Positions 45,020 to 53,598 of a stretch of DNA of 64,000 bases are shown here, in pieces (the first letter of the stretch is position 1; each line of letters starts with the position of its first letter). A program made the position numbers and the translations under genes. The notes under the pieces were generated by a model. That model made no database searches, was not told the DNA's origin, and was given only the letters and a program-made list of their open reading frames with translations. The stretch is from Thalassotalea sp. HSM 43. Its GTDB lineage: Bacteria > Pseudomonadota > Gammaproteobacteria > Enterobacterales > Alteromonadaceae. The stretch lies in assembly GCF_004752005.1 (NCBI RefSeq), contig NZ_CP038493.1, positions 124,001 through 188,000 on the forward strand. The letters run 5' to 3'.

Positions 45020-47119
45020 ATGATTGAGCTTGAGAGTAAGCAATACAAACTTGGTCATTTTACCGTGGATTGCCAGTCTAATGCGATCTCCTACGACGGT
45101 GAAACCGTTGTCCTACCGGTCAAGGTATTTCAGTTACTGAAGTTATTTATATCTGAGCCGTCACATCAAGTTGATGTCGATAAAGCGATTGAACGCATAT
45201 GGCAAGGTAATATCGGTGTTGGTAAGCGAGGCTTTACCAATGCGATGTGGCACCTAAGAAAGTCTTTTTCAGATCTAGATAATGGCAAATTAGAAGTATT
45301 TCGTACCATACGCAAAGTAGGTTACGTATTACTGATAGAGCCAGAGTCAGATTGTGCAAACCCGGTTCGAGAACAAGCCGAACCTATTCAAGAAGTCAAT
45401 GATAATCAAGGAGTTAACACTCCTAAGTATATGTTGATAGGTATTTGTATTGCACTATTACTGCCAATAACACTGATCATTCACTACCTCACTAAAGGTG
45501 ACTCAAAAACGCAGTTATCGCAATTAGAAAAACCGAAAGAAATCACCATCTTTCAAGGTATCGAAAATCACCCTGCGATAGACAGTAAAGGCGAAAAACT
45601 GGCATTTAGCTGGCGCCAATTTAATCGCCCAGGCCAAATTTATATTAAAAATCTCGCCGATCGAGATACCCCTATCCGCTTGCTGTCGAACTCAAACAAC
45701 GATCAGATAGCACCGGCATGGTCACCTGATAATGAGCGTATCGCGTTTATTGAGAAAACCGCGACTAACGGCTGTCAAATTGTCATTCAAGACTTAGCGT
45801 CGGTGCGCCGCGACATCATCACAGATGACTGTGTTTATTCTGGCAATCGCAGTAACCTTGACTGGAGTAAAGACGGTCGTTATCTGCTATTTGGCAAAGC
45901 GGTGGCTGAAGCACAAGCACTGTTTCGTTTCGATCTGCAAAGCAAACACATGCAACAAATGAGTTTCCCAGAAAACTCAGAAAAAGATGTACTTGCGCGT
46001 TTCTCAAAAAATAGTGACGAAATTGTATTTATCCGACAAGGCTACCAGCAGGCACAAATTATTCATGTTGCCATGAATACGCCTGAGCGAATCGTTGTTG
46101 ATAATAAAGATTCTATTATTGGTCTAGCATGGGACGCAAAAGGCGAACGTATTTATACCAACATTCTTGAGAAAGGCAGTTATCACTTATATAAACTGAA
46201 CGTCGATAGTCTAGAACATACGGTGTTAAAGCAGATACTGTCGCCTGCTAATTTGAGCTTTGATAGTAATAATAACCGTCTGTTCTATGCCCAGTACAAT
46301 ACTAAAGAACACATCAGTCAGCGTACAATCAGCGACGGTCAAGAAATTAACCGTGTTTCGTCGTCTTATCGAGACATGTACGGTTCATACTCGGTAGCCA
46401 GTTCCGACATCATTTTTATGTCAAATCGCGATAAGAACTGGGACGTTTGGCGAAGATCAGGTAATAAGTCGATGAACTTGACCAAAGGTCTCGGCACCAC
46501 ATTACAGCCTAAGATATCACCATCTGGTGACCGATTTATCGCGACGATAAAGCCAAAGCATGAAAGTATCTATTCGCTATATATAGGCGATGTTGAAGGT
46601 AAGACCCTCAACCCTATTGTGCTACCTGGTATGGAGCCAACAGCCCTTACCTGGGGACAAACAGATAATGACGTTTACTTTGCCAATGTTACTGGCAATA
46701 GCCCTGGAATTTATCATTTGCAACTTAGTACAGGCACGTTAACCAAAGTCAGTGACCAACAAGTTAAGAGCCTGTTTTTTGAAAATCAATCCTTGTACGT
46801 CAGTAAAGAAACTGCTGTTGGTGTTTGGAAAATTGATCTAATAAGCCAAACAGAAAGCCAAGTAAATGATACCTTGGCGCAAGCTGATTATGGCAGCTAT
46901 TTCATCTTGGATGACAATTTGTATTATCTAAAGCGAGATAACGAATACGACTACGTGATAAGACAAAATCAAGATGCGACGGAGTCGATTATTAATCGCT
47001 TCCCAAGAGGCAGCGTGCGCAAATACTTTGGCTTATCGCCAGCAGATGAGCACAGTTACTTATTAACCTTAAGTAATATTCCTGATGCGGATATTAATAT
47101 GATCCAATTTAGCGGCTAA
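45020..47119 (+). CDS. Transmembrane winged-helix regulator with TolB-like beta-propeller sensor
   Basis: The 699-residue protein has an OmpR/ToxR-type winged-helix domain (residues 8-112; LPVKVFQLLKLFISEP, NAMWHLRKSF and RTIRKVGYVLL mark the recognition helix and wing). One membrane helix follows at about residues 137-158 (YMLIGICIALLLPITLIIHYL region), then a periplasmic domain with repeated PD40/TolB-like blades, such as IAPAWSPDNERIAFIEK near residue 230 and LTKGLGTTLQPKISPSGDRF near residue 490. It is organised like CadC but with a propeller sensor. The target genes are unknown. AAGGG lies upstream of ATG. Confidence 0.85.
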   Translation: MIELESKQYKLGHFTVDCQSNAISYDGETVVLPVKVFQLLKLFISEPSHQVDVDKAIERIWQGNIGVGKRGFTNAMWHLRKSFSDLDNGKLEVFRTIRKVGYVLLIEPESDCANPVREQAEPIQEVNDNQGVNTPKYMLIGICIALLLPITLIIHYLTKGDSKTQLSQLEKPKEITIFQGIENHPAIDSKGEKLAFSWRQFNRPGQIYIKNLADRDTPIRLLSNSNNDQIAPAWSPDNERIAFIEKTATNGCQIVIQDLASVRRDIITDDCVYSGNRSNLDWSKDGRYLLFGKAVAEAQALFRFDLQSKHMQQMSFPENSEKDVLARFSKNSDEIVFIRQGYQQAQIIHVAMNTPERIVVDNKDSIIGLAWDAKGERIYTNILEKGSYHLYKLNVDSLEHTVLKQILSPANLSFDSNNNRLFYAQYNTKEHISQRTISDGQEINRVSSSYRDMYGSYSVASSDIIFMSNRDKNWDVWRRSGNKSMNLTKGLGTTLQPKISPSGDRFIATIKPKHESIYSLYIGDVEGKTLNPIVLPGMEPTALTWGQTDNDVYFANVTGNSPGIYHLQLSTGTLTKVSDQQVKSLFFENQSLYVSKETAVGVWKIDLISQTESQVNDTLAQADYGSYFILDDNLYYLKRDNEYDYVIRQNQDATESIINRFPRGSVRKYFGLSPADEHSYLLTLSNIPDADINMIQFSG

Positions 47120-47283
47120 CAATCTATAGCCGCTCAGTTATTTCCGGTCAGTATATATAAGCTGTTGATAACGCCCATAATGTAACATTTTGACGATAAC
47201 CCTTGCTGCTTCATTGGAAATAGCCCTTTTTGCCGTCCATACTCTATACTCAAAATATTAAATCAAAATTAATAGGGTGAAAT

Positions 47284-47556
47284 ATGGACCTAAATCAAAA
47301 AGATCATGGCGTCATTGCGGTACTTCTAAAACGTTTTGAAACCGAGCGCTACCCTAAAATGCAGGCTCTGCAAAAGAAAGTAGATGACGGTGGTGTGCTT
47401 GATGAGCGTGATCTGGAATATTTAGAACAAATTCTTCACGACAGCCATCAAGTCATGGCGTTGGTCAAACGTCACCCTGAATACGGCTCGTTAGCGAAAA
47501 AAGTTTTGGAGTCTTATCAAGGTATTATGACCAAATCACAAGAAAATAATAAGTAG
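47284..47556 (+). CDS. Small conserved cytosolic protein, function unknown
   Basis: The 90-residue protein is all-helical by its pattern, acidic and basic in turn, with no membrane segment or signal. Its core, DERDLEYLEQILHDSHQVMALVKRHPEY (residues 40-67, shown here in part), suggests a helical hairpin. I do not assign it to a named family. The ATG follows AGGGTGAAAT. It stands alone between the regulator gene and the convergent TonB2 operon. Confidence 0.65.
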   Translation: MDLNQKDHGVIAVLLKRFETERYPKMQALQKKVDDGGVLDERDLEYLEQILHDSHQVMALVKRHPEYGSLAKKVLESYQGIMTKSQENNK

Positions 47557-47622
47557 TAAACAATACATAATAGCGTTCACTACACAAACGACGACAAGCT
47601 AAATTGGTGTTGATTTGTACCG

Positions 47623-47668
47623 CAAAAAATAAGCACCGCCGGCAATATTAATTTTGCAAACGGTGCTT
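47623..47668 (-). terminator. Terminator of the TonB2 operon
   Basis: On the minus strand, stem AAGCACCG/CGGTGCTT encloses 22 nt, and ATTTTTTG follows. It lies 83 bp after the stop of the TPR gene, the last gene of the operon. Confidence 0.65.
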
Positions 47669-47750
47669 AAATCGATAGTGTGACTACTTGGTATTTGTCT
47701 GCCCCAAGCTAGGGTTAGAGCAGAACAGCTAAATAGCAAAAAAGCGCCAA

Positions 47751-49100
47751 CTAATTAATCACTTCCTTATGGTTTTCTATCTTTGCTAATTGCATTTGAT
47801 AGCCTTTCTCTCGCTCAACATAATTAGACCATTGTTTAGCCATTTTTGCTGATGACTCAATACGTTGTGCGTTTTTAAAAGCAAGTAATGATGAGTCAAA
47901 CTGTTTTAAGTTAAAGTAACTTATACCAAGTGCTAAATGCATATCACCGATATTATCAAAACCGCCACGTTCTAGTGCTTTTTCTGCTGCCTTTATAGCC
48001 TCAGGCCATTTTTCAAGGTTAACGTATACTTGCGCGAGTTGTGCATCAAATTGACCGTTGTCTGATATTTCTGAGGCCTTTACCAATACAGGTAATGCTT
48101 TTTCATCCTCTTTGGCCAACATATAGGCTTGTGATAGCAATTCTAAACGACGCACATTGACCAACAATGTGCCGTCATCGATGTTGTTTTGCATCAGTAC
48201 AGCAGCTTTAAATGGCAATTGATGATAAATGTACAATTGCGCAAGGGTCATCAGATCATCTTGCTTTTCAATATAGCCTGCGTGATATGCCGCTTCCATT
48301 ACCGCCAATTGTTTTTTCTCTTCGCCTATTTCACCGTACATACCGCTAAGCTGTAACCAATATTGTGGCTTGTTAAACAGGCGAACCATATCTTCTAAAA
48401 CTTCGGTAACCATTTTAGGTTGCTTAAGTTCATAATGGGCGGCGCGCTTTAATACCAACCAGTTCTCTTTTATCGGCTCTGCCTTTGCTGTTTGCACATC
48501 AATGGCACTATCAATAGCCGTTAACGCCTTAGAAAATTTCTTTTGTTGATAATAAATTTGAGCAAACAAGATATGCTGATTAGCTGATAACGGTTTGGTA
48601 TTCGCTTGCTGCCATGCCATTAATGCCTGCTCGGATTTGCTGTAATCCTGTTGTTGCATGTAAAGCTGGGCTAATGAAAATTGAGTCGACAAATACAACG
48701 CATCAGAAATACCGTCTTTTTCGGCAACAACTTTTGCAAAGTTATTTATCGCTAGTTCAACCTCATCGGCACCATAATGCATAAAGCCATAGAAATTAAA
48801 CAGCATGGCACGCTCATAACTGTTTAAGCTCGACAGACGCTCTTTAACCTCATCAAGGATGGCAAAGCCCCCTTTCACATCCCCAGCATCTGCTGTATTT
48901 TGTGCTCGTGCCAACTGGCTATATACCCGCTCACGCATCGCCGGTACGCGTTTGGTCTTTTTATTAGCCTGATCACTTTGTGCGGCATGAGCCGTGCTAA
49001 ACAGATGACCTTGGTTAACGACCGACGCTTCAACAACAAACAATGAGCTGACTATCAAAGCAGGTATACCGAGCTGTTTAAATGGTTTGAATGTTTTCAT
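47751..49100 (-). CDS. Exported TPR protein of the TonB2 operon
   Basis: The 449-residue protein has a signal-like N-terminus (hydrophobic residues 12-30; Ala-rich AHAA near 38) and then about eight tetratricopeptide repeats through to residue 430. TPR proteins of this kind commonly close TonB2 clusters in Vibrio and Shewanella relatives, perhaps holding the energising complex together in the periplasm. It is 14 bp after tonB and last in the operon, ahead of the terminator at 47623-47668. Confidence 0.85.
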   Translation of the reverse strand: MKTFKPFKQLGIPALIVSSLFVVEASVVNQGHLFSTAHAAQSDQANKKTKRVPAMRERVYSQLARAQNTADAGDVKGGFAILDEVKERLSSLNSYERAMLFNFYGFMHYGADEVELAINNFAKVVAEKDGISDALYLSTQFSLAQLYMQQQDYSKSEQALMAWQQANTKPLSANQHILFAQIYYQQKKFSKALTAIDSAIDVQTAKAEPIKENWLVLKRAAHYELKQPKMVTEVLEDMVRLFNKPQYWLQLSGMYGEIGEEKKQLAVMEAAYHAGYIEKQDDLMTLAQLYIYHQLPFKAAVLMQNNIDDGTLLVNVRRLELLSQAYMLAKEDEKALPVLVKASEISDNGQFDAQLAQVYVNLEKWPEAIKAAEKALERGGFDNIGDMHLALGISYFNLKQFDSSLLAFKNAQRIESSAKMAKQWSNYVEREKGYQMQLAKIENHKEVIN

Positions 49101-49114
49101 AGTTTATCTCCAAC

Positions 49115-49720
49115 TTAGCCGTCAATTTCAAAGGTGATCTTATTTTGAACACCGGCCACTTCCTGAGGCATACCATCGACAACACGTGGCTTGTATTTAA
49201 ATTTAAGCGCCGCGTCCATAGCAGCACGGTCAAAAATATTTTGCGGCTCAGATTGCACCACAATCGGATCTCTTACTGAACCATTGGTGGTTACCGTAAA
49301 CTCAACAATAACAAAGCCTTCGATACCGCGAGACTGTGCTCGACGGGGGTAAATTGGCGCAACTTTAACGATTGGCAAATACTCTCCATCACCACTGTCT
49401 AAGCTTAGGCCGCTGCCAATACTCACATCCGCTTCGATGTCGGCACTAAACGTATTGGTCGACGCACCAGCATTTGGGTTTGCTTTGGCAATGTTAGGCT
49501 GCATACTTTGCGGCGGCGGTGTCTTAGGTTTTTGTGGCTTTTGCGGTTTGCGTTTTTTTTTCACCACCTGCTCATCGGGCTTTAATCGAATAAAGTCCAA
49601 CATTCGCCCTTTCGGCGGTTCGCTTAACGCATCGTTACCACCTGATATTAGAGTCTGCATGCCCCAAAACAACAGGAACGTTACAGCAATAGCGATAGCA
49701 AATGAAATTAGGTATCTCAT
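49115..49720 (-). CDS. tonB2: Energy transducer TonB (TonB2 type)
   Basis: TonB spans the periplasm and passes proton-motive energy to outer-membrane receptors. The 201-residue protein has an N-terminal anchor helix (residues 4-24), a Lys/Pro-rich stretch (VKKKRKPQKPQKPKTPPP, near 53-70) and a TonB C-terminal domain with YPRRAQSRGIEGFVIVEFTV near residue 124 and the final AGVQNKITFEI strand. The short length is typical of TonB2. It lies between exbD and a TPR gene, spaced 24 and 14 bp. Confidence 0.93.
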   Translation of the reverse strand: MRYLISFAIAIAVTFLLFWGMQTLISGGNDALSEPPKGRMLDFIRLKPDEQVVKKKRKPQKPQKPKTPPPQSMQPNIAKANPNAGASTNTFSADIEADVSIGSGLSLDSGDGEYLPIVKVAPIYPRRAQSRGIEGFVIVEFTVTTNGSVRDPIVVQSEPQNIFDRAAMDAALKFKYKPRVVDGMPQEVAGVQNKITFEIDG

Positions 49721-49744
49721 GTTCCTTCCTCTCGCATCTATCGA

Positions 49745-50158
49745 TTAAGCATCTTGAGCAGCAATAGATACATCAAATACACCCGCAGCCCTTGCTGAGT
49801 CCATCACTTTAATAAGGACGTCTGTTGTGGCTTTTTTATCCGCTTGAATAACCACAGTACCTTGTGGATTTTCCGCTTTAAGACGTTCTATATTCGCCTG
49901 TACTGCGCGCACATCAATGCGACGTTTATTTATCCAAATCTCGCCCTTATCACTTATTGCGACTAAAATGTTAGCCCGCTCTTTTTTCACAGCAGTTGCC
50001 GCTTCAGGGCGATTCACCTCAATGCCCGCCTCTTTTACAAATGACGCGGTAACAATAAAGAAAATAAGTAAGATAAACACGACATCTAGCATAGGAGTCA
50101 TGTTGATTTCTTCGTTATCTTCCTGTTCGGTTAAGACTTTGGTTAATTGATTTCTCAT
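49745..50158 (-). CDS. exbD2: ExbD/TolR-family proton channel subunit
   Basis: The 137-residue protein has one membrane helix near residues 20-42 with the essential Asp in NMTPMLDVVFILLIFF, then a periplasmic domain. It works with ExbB/TtpC to harvest the proton gradient for TonB. The ribosome-binding site is AAGGAACC upstream of the ATG. It is 21 bp after exbB. Confidence 0.95.
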   Translation of the reverse strand: MRNQLTKVLTEQEDNEEINMTPMLDVVFILLIFFIVTASFVKEAGIEVNRPEAATAVKKERANILVAISDKGEIWINKRRIDVRAVQANIERLKAENPQGTVVIQADKKATTDVLIKVMDSARAAGVFDVSIAAQDA

Positions 50159-50179
50159 AATGGTTCCTTGATGCTGCCA

Positions 50180-50719
50180 TTAGTGAACTAATGGCATGGC
50201 ATCTTCTAATAATTCTGTTTCACGTTTGGCTCGGCGCTGTAAAAACGTTGCCGCAAAAACACCGGACAAACTGCCCACCATTCCCGCCATTGTTGGAATC
50301 GTTGCTTTCGATACACCTGACGCCATAGAACGGGCATTACCGCTGCCGGAAATAGCCATGACATCGAACACTTCGATCATTCCAGTCACGGTGCCCATCA
50401 GACCTAACAGAGGACATAAAACAACAAGTGCTTGTATCAAAGCTAGGTTTTGCGTCAGGCTTAAATTCCCTTTCGATATTTGCGCTTGGCGAATGTGTTC
50501 GCTGTTCCAACAACTGACTTTGTCGTTTGCTTCAGAACGTGCATTCCATCGAGTTAAAATGTCTTTTTTAAGCGCTTTAAACTTGATAAAGAAAAACATA
50601 AAGCGCTCAATTATCAGTAGCCACATAAACAGGACAACAAAGGCGATAACAGTAAGAACCTGACCGCCAGTTTCCATAAACTCGCGGATGTCGTTCATCA
50701 TTTCGATGAATAACAACAT
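50180..50719 (-). CDS. exbB2: ExbB/TolQ/MotA-family proton channel subunit
   Basis: The 179-residue protein has three membrane helices (about 20-40, 90-112 and 142-165). The channel region GLMGTVTGMIEVFDVMAISG, near residue 112, is the standard MotA/ExbB signature. It pairs with ExbD. It is placed 3 bp after the long ExbB paralogue TtpC, so the operon has two members of this family. GAGG precedes the ATG. Confidence 0.94.
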   Translation of the reverse strand: MLLFIEMMNDIREFMETGGQVLTVIAFVVLFMWLLIIERFMFFFIKFKALKKDILTRWNARSEANDKVSCWNSEHIRQAQISKGNLSLTQNLALIQALVVLCPLLGLMGTVTGMIEVFDVMAISGSGNARSMASGVSKATIPTMAGMVGSLSGVFAATFLQRRAKRETELLEDAMPLVH

Positions 50720-50722
50720 GGT

Positions 50723-52099
50723 TTATGCCTCTTTCTCAGAGCGCTCGGCAATAATGCCTGCGCTTTGTTGTTGTAAAATACTGATGATGTTGCGGCTACG
50801 GGTATTAAGCCACGCGAATAAGAACACCATAGGAATTGCAACAACCAAACCTAACACAGTTGTCACTAGGGCTTGGGATATACCCCCCGCCATAAGTTTA
50901 GGGTCACCTGTACCAAATAATGTAATTGCCTGGAAGGTGTTGATCATACCGGTTACCGTACCAAGTAAACCGATAAGTGGTGCCACCACAGAGATGATCT
51001 TAATCATGGTTAATCGTGAGGTAAGCTTAGGTAATTCACCTAATACCGATTCGGATAACCTTAACTCGAGAGTATCGACATCTGCATTAGGGTTATTGTC
51101 TTTAACCAGCATCACACGACCTAAAGGGTTGTCGTCGCTGGCGACATCAGATTTCAACTGACGCGAGACCTTGTTGCCAATTAAAAACAAGGCAATAAAA
51201 CGTTCTAACGCTATAAGTAGTCCAATCGCACCGATAGCCAGAATGATGTAACCAACGGTACCACCTTGGTCAGTACGCTCTTGCAGATTTGGCGCCTGCA
51301 CTAATAACGCAAGGATCGAACCACCTGTAGGGTCAAGAGCAAAAGATACTTGCTCACCGTTTGCTGCACTCAAGGTTGCAGCACTCGCTAGATGTCGTGA
51401 AACCGGTTGGCGTTGCAATTCGGCAACCGAGCCTGTTTCAAAGATATATTCTAGATATTGGCCATTAGCCACTAAGTTAAAGTTACCAACACGAGTAACT
51501 TCACTGTTTTGTTTTTGACCGTTTGCTAGTACAACCTCACGCTCAAACTTAACGACTTTACCGCTTTCCGTCATTTCACGTTGTAACTCAAACCAAACGC
51601 GTTCAATTTCTTCAATTGAAGCAAGCTTGCTTGACGCCCCCATAGATTGGGCAAATTCGTCAAGAAATTGTTCACGACCTGGTATTTGTGCTGATACGAC
51701 AGAGGTTTGGAATTTAGATTTAGTATCACCAGCCACTTGTTGCAGCACACCAAACAATTCTTTTAGCTCACCCATGCGTTTATTTAACGCATCGGTTTGG
51801 TTTGCTAGTTTTACTTCGTTTTCTTGATAACCAAGCTCTAGACGTTCCGATAAACCAATGGCTTGTTGACGACGATCATCTGCCGCTTTTAGCATCGCGT
51901 CTTGCTCAGACTTTTTCGCAGCAAACTCAGCCTCACGCTGACGATTTTGCGCATTTTGAGCCACTTTACCTTTTTCCAATTGGCTCAAAAGTTGATCAAG
52001 GTTTGCCGCTTCTTGAGCAACAGTAACGTTTATCGACAATGCAGAAACTAGCGCAGCACCTGCTATTGAAATGAATTTACGTGTATTTTTAATAGTCAT
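50723..52099 (-). CDS. ttpC: TtpC-like long ExbB/MotA-family protein
   Basis: The 458-residue protein begins with a signal peptide (residues 1-28) and a long coiled-coil periplasmic region (about 30-130), followed by a further periplasmic domain. The C-terminal third carries three helices with the MotA/ExbB channel signature GLLGTVTGMINTFQAITLFG near residue 380. TtpC is an extra component needed for TonB2 function in Vibrio. Its gene lies between DUF3450 and exbB2, the same order as in that genus. Confidence 0.9.
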   Translation of the reverse strand: MTIKNTRKFISIAGAALVSALSINVTVAQEAANLDQLLSQLEKGKVAQNAQNRQREAEFAAKKSEQDAMLKAADDRRQQAIGLSERLELGYQENEVKLANQTDALNKRMGELKELFGVLQQVAGDTKSKFQTSVVSAQIPGREQFLDEFAQSMGASSKLASIEEIERVWFELQREMTESGKVVKFEREVVLANGQKQNSEVTRVGNFNLVANGQYLEYIFETGSVAELQRQPVSRHLASAATLSAANGEQVSFALDPTGGSILALLVQAPNLQERTDQGGTVGYIILAIGAIGLLIALERFIALFLIGNKVSRQLKSDVASDDNPLGRVMLVKDNNPNADVDTLELRLSESVLGELPKLTSRLTMIKIISVVAPLIGLLGTVTGMINTFQAITLFGTGDPKLMAGGISQALVTTVLGLVVAIPMVFLFAWLNTRSRNIISILQQQSAGIIAERSEKEA

Positions 52100-52114
52100 T
52101 ATTCTTATGTCCTA

Positions 52115-52882
52115 TTACTTAGCAGATTGCATAGGCACAACAATCAAATCTGGTGCCAATTGTTTACGGGCAATGCGCAGACCTTTATTTATGTCAGTAC
52201 GCATACTTTGCGGTAGCTCGTCCCAACGACGAGTTTCTTGGTTCCATAAGCCCATTTGGCTTCCGTCACGAGTTTGGTAAATAAGGCTGACGCGTCCTAT
52301 ACGCAGAAAGTCGACGTTGCTCTCATTACCGTCAATATCGAGCATGCCGGTATAAGCTTCAATCGTGCGACCGTAATCGGTTTCAACTTGATATGCTTCA
52401 AGTACGCGGCGGAATTTTTCTGAAACCGCAACATCAGCTCTGTCCATCATCTCTTTCAAATTTGCGACACGTTGCGTACGCTCTTCGACTAAAAACGGAA
52501 CATCCAATGCGACAAATTGCTCCAGTGTGGCAATCATACGACTCATCAATGGTGAGATTTGGCGTTCAATAACCGACACCTGTTGCATCGATTCTTGTAG
52601 TTCAACAAGCTCTTCAACTTGGCTATTGATTTGACGTTGCATCTGCCCATTGTAAATATCCAGACCTGCTACTTCTTTGTTTATGGCTTTAAATTGTTGC
52701 AGCTTAGATTGAATATCTTGGTTAACTTTATTAATGCGTTGTTGTGATTGTTCTGCAGATTGGTTGATTTCTTCACCTGCTTTTACAACCTGTTTTAATT
52801 GTTGATCAGCCGCAATACCAGCAGTTGCAAAAAGCGAACCACCTAAAACGACACTGGCCAGTACAGACTTGGAAAATTTCAT
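52115..52882 (-). CDS. DUF3450-family periplasmic protein
   Basis: The 255-residue protein has a signal peptide (residues 1-24, AGIAA) and a long coiled coil (about 30-130), then a globular end with IGRVSLIYQTRDGSQMGLWN, a mark of DUF3450. Such proteins begin TonB2/TtpC operons in several gammaproteobacteria; their role is untested to my knowledge. The start at 52882 follows AAGGATCG; the longer frame from 52981 covers the leader and is rejected. It is the first gene of the operon, behind a leader hairpin and two Pho-box-like sites. Confidence 0.88.
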   Translation of the reverse strand: MKFSKSVLASVVLGGSLFATAGIAADQQLKQVVKAGEEINQSAEQSQQRINKVNQDIQSKLQQFKAINKEVAGLDIYNGQMQRQINSQVEELVELQESMQQVSVIERQISPLMSRMIATLEQFVALDVPFLVEERTQRVANLKEMMDRADVAVSEKFRRVLEAYQVETDYGRTIEAYTGMLDIDGNESNVDFLRIGRVSLIYQTRDGSQMGLWNQETRRWDELPQSMRTDINKGLRIARKQLAPDLIVVPMQSAK

Positions 52883-52942
52883 AACGATCCTTTGGCTTGT
52901 GCTGTCATCCCTATTGAAAGATGACAATAATGGGTTGAAAGT

Positions 52943-52996
52943 CTGTTTACGCCTCTTATAAACAATGAGTGGAAAGCTCATAATTGACGTAAACAG
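52943..52996 (-). other. Leader hairpin of the TonB2 operon
   Basis: Outer stem CTGTTTACG/CGTAAACAG (9 bp) encloses 36 nt with an inner stem ATGAG/CTCAT. It lies in the predicted 5' UTR of the DUF3450 gene, between the -10 element at 53010-53015 and the start codon. A role in RNA stability or translation is possible. Confidence 0.55.
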
Positions 52997-53009
52997 CTCT
53001 TTAAAATTT

Positions 53010-53039
53010 GTTATAAATTGTAATGACCATTTGTGACAC
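53010..53039 (-). promoter_or_regulatory. PhoB-box-like site and -10 element before the TonB2 operon
   Basis: On the minus strand, GTGTCAC-AAAT-GGTCATT (53039-53022) has two 7-mers with the 11-bp period of PhoB boxes, followed after 6 bp by TATAAC (53015-53010). Confidence 0.6.
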
Positions 53040-53070
53040 TTTAGTTAAAGCAATGTGTCAGTTTTTTGAA

Positions 53071-53090
53071 GATGACAATAAGGTGACAAG
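53071..53090 (-). promoter_or_regulatory. PhoB-box-like site upstream of the TonB2 operon
   Basis: On the minus strand, TTGTCAC-CTTA-TTGTCAT (53089-53072) closely matches the E. coli Pho box (two TGTCA half-sites, 11-bp period). It is 50 bp farther from the gene than the site at 53020-53039. Confidence 0.65.
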
Positions 53091-53122
53091 TTTGTGTGGC
53101 TTAAATGACGGTATGTTTACAG

Positions 53123-53140
53123 TTGTCATAAACTCGTCAT
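53123..53140 (+). promoter_or_regulatory. PhoB-box-like site in opposite orientation
   Basis: On the plus strand, TTGTCAT-AAAC-TCGTCAT has the same 7+4+7 structure. No plus-strand gene follows; it may be part of a cluster of PhoB sites. Confidence 0.45.
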
Positions 53141-53167
53141 AATCAACCAACACTATGCGGGTGACAG

Positions 53168-53189
53168 TAAAAAGGCGCCGAAGCGCCTT
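53168..53189 (-). terminator. Terminator of the TonB-dependent receptor transcript
   Basis: On the minus strand, stem AAGGCGC/GCGCCTT with a TTCG loop is followed by TTTTAC. It lies about 400 bp after the receptor stop, so the repeat array between them is part of the receptor 3' UTR. Confidence 0.75.
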
Positions 53190-53222
53190 ATCTATAGGTA
53201 TCTACCTGATATTTAACAAGCA

Positions 53223-53598
53223 TTGCGTCCCTGCTACCTGACCGAAACTTTGCGTCCCTGCTACCTGACCGAAACTTTGCATCCCTGCTACCTGACCGAA
53301 ACTTTGCTCCATGCAGTTTCGATACGAGTACATCCTTGTTACCTGACCGAAACTTTGCTCCATGCAGTTTCGGTACGAGTACATCCTTGTTACCTGACCG
53401 AAACTTTGCTCCATGCAGTTTCGGTACGAGTACGTCCTGCTACCTGACCGAAACTTTGCTCCATGCGGTTTCGGTACGAGTACGTCCCTGCTACCTGACC
53501 GAAACTTTGCATCCCTGCAGTTTCGGTACGAGTACGTCCCTGCTACCTGACCGAAACTTTGCATCCCTGCAGTTTCGGTACGAGTACGTCCCTGCTAC
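53223..53598. repeat. Tandem array of palindromic repeats (27-bp and about 51-bp units)
   Basis: Three 27-bp units (53227-53253, 53254-53280, 53281-53307) are followed by longer units at 53308, 53359, 53410, 53460 and 53511 (50-52 bp each) and a partial one to about 53598. Each unit shares CTACCTGACCGAAACTTTGC or the near variant TTACCTGACCG. The long units add CAGTTTCGGTACGAGTAC, so ACCGAAACT and AGTTTCGGT form a 9-bp inverted repeat around an 11- or 12-nt loop. The last partial unit contains the receptor stop codon. Frames open across the array are a by-product of the 51-bp period. Confidence 0.92.

Noticed and set aside
53202-53564. Long open frames on both strands across the repeat array, encoding SFGQVAG-type or LPDRNFAPC-type repetitive peptides
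   Set aside because: The roughly 51-bp period is a multiple of three, so frames stay open by chance. They lack ribosome-binding sites and the array lies in the receptor 3' UTR.
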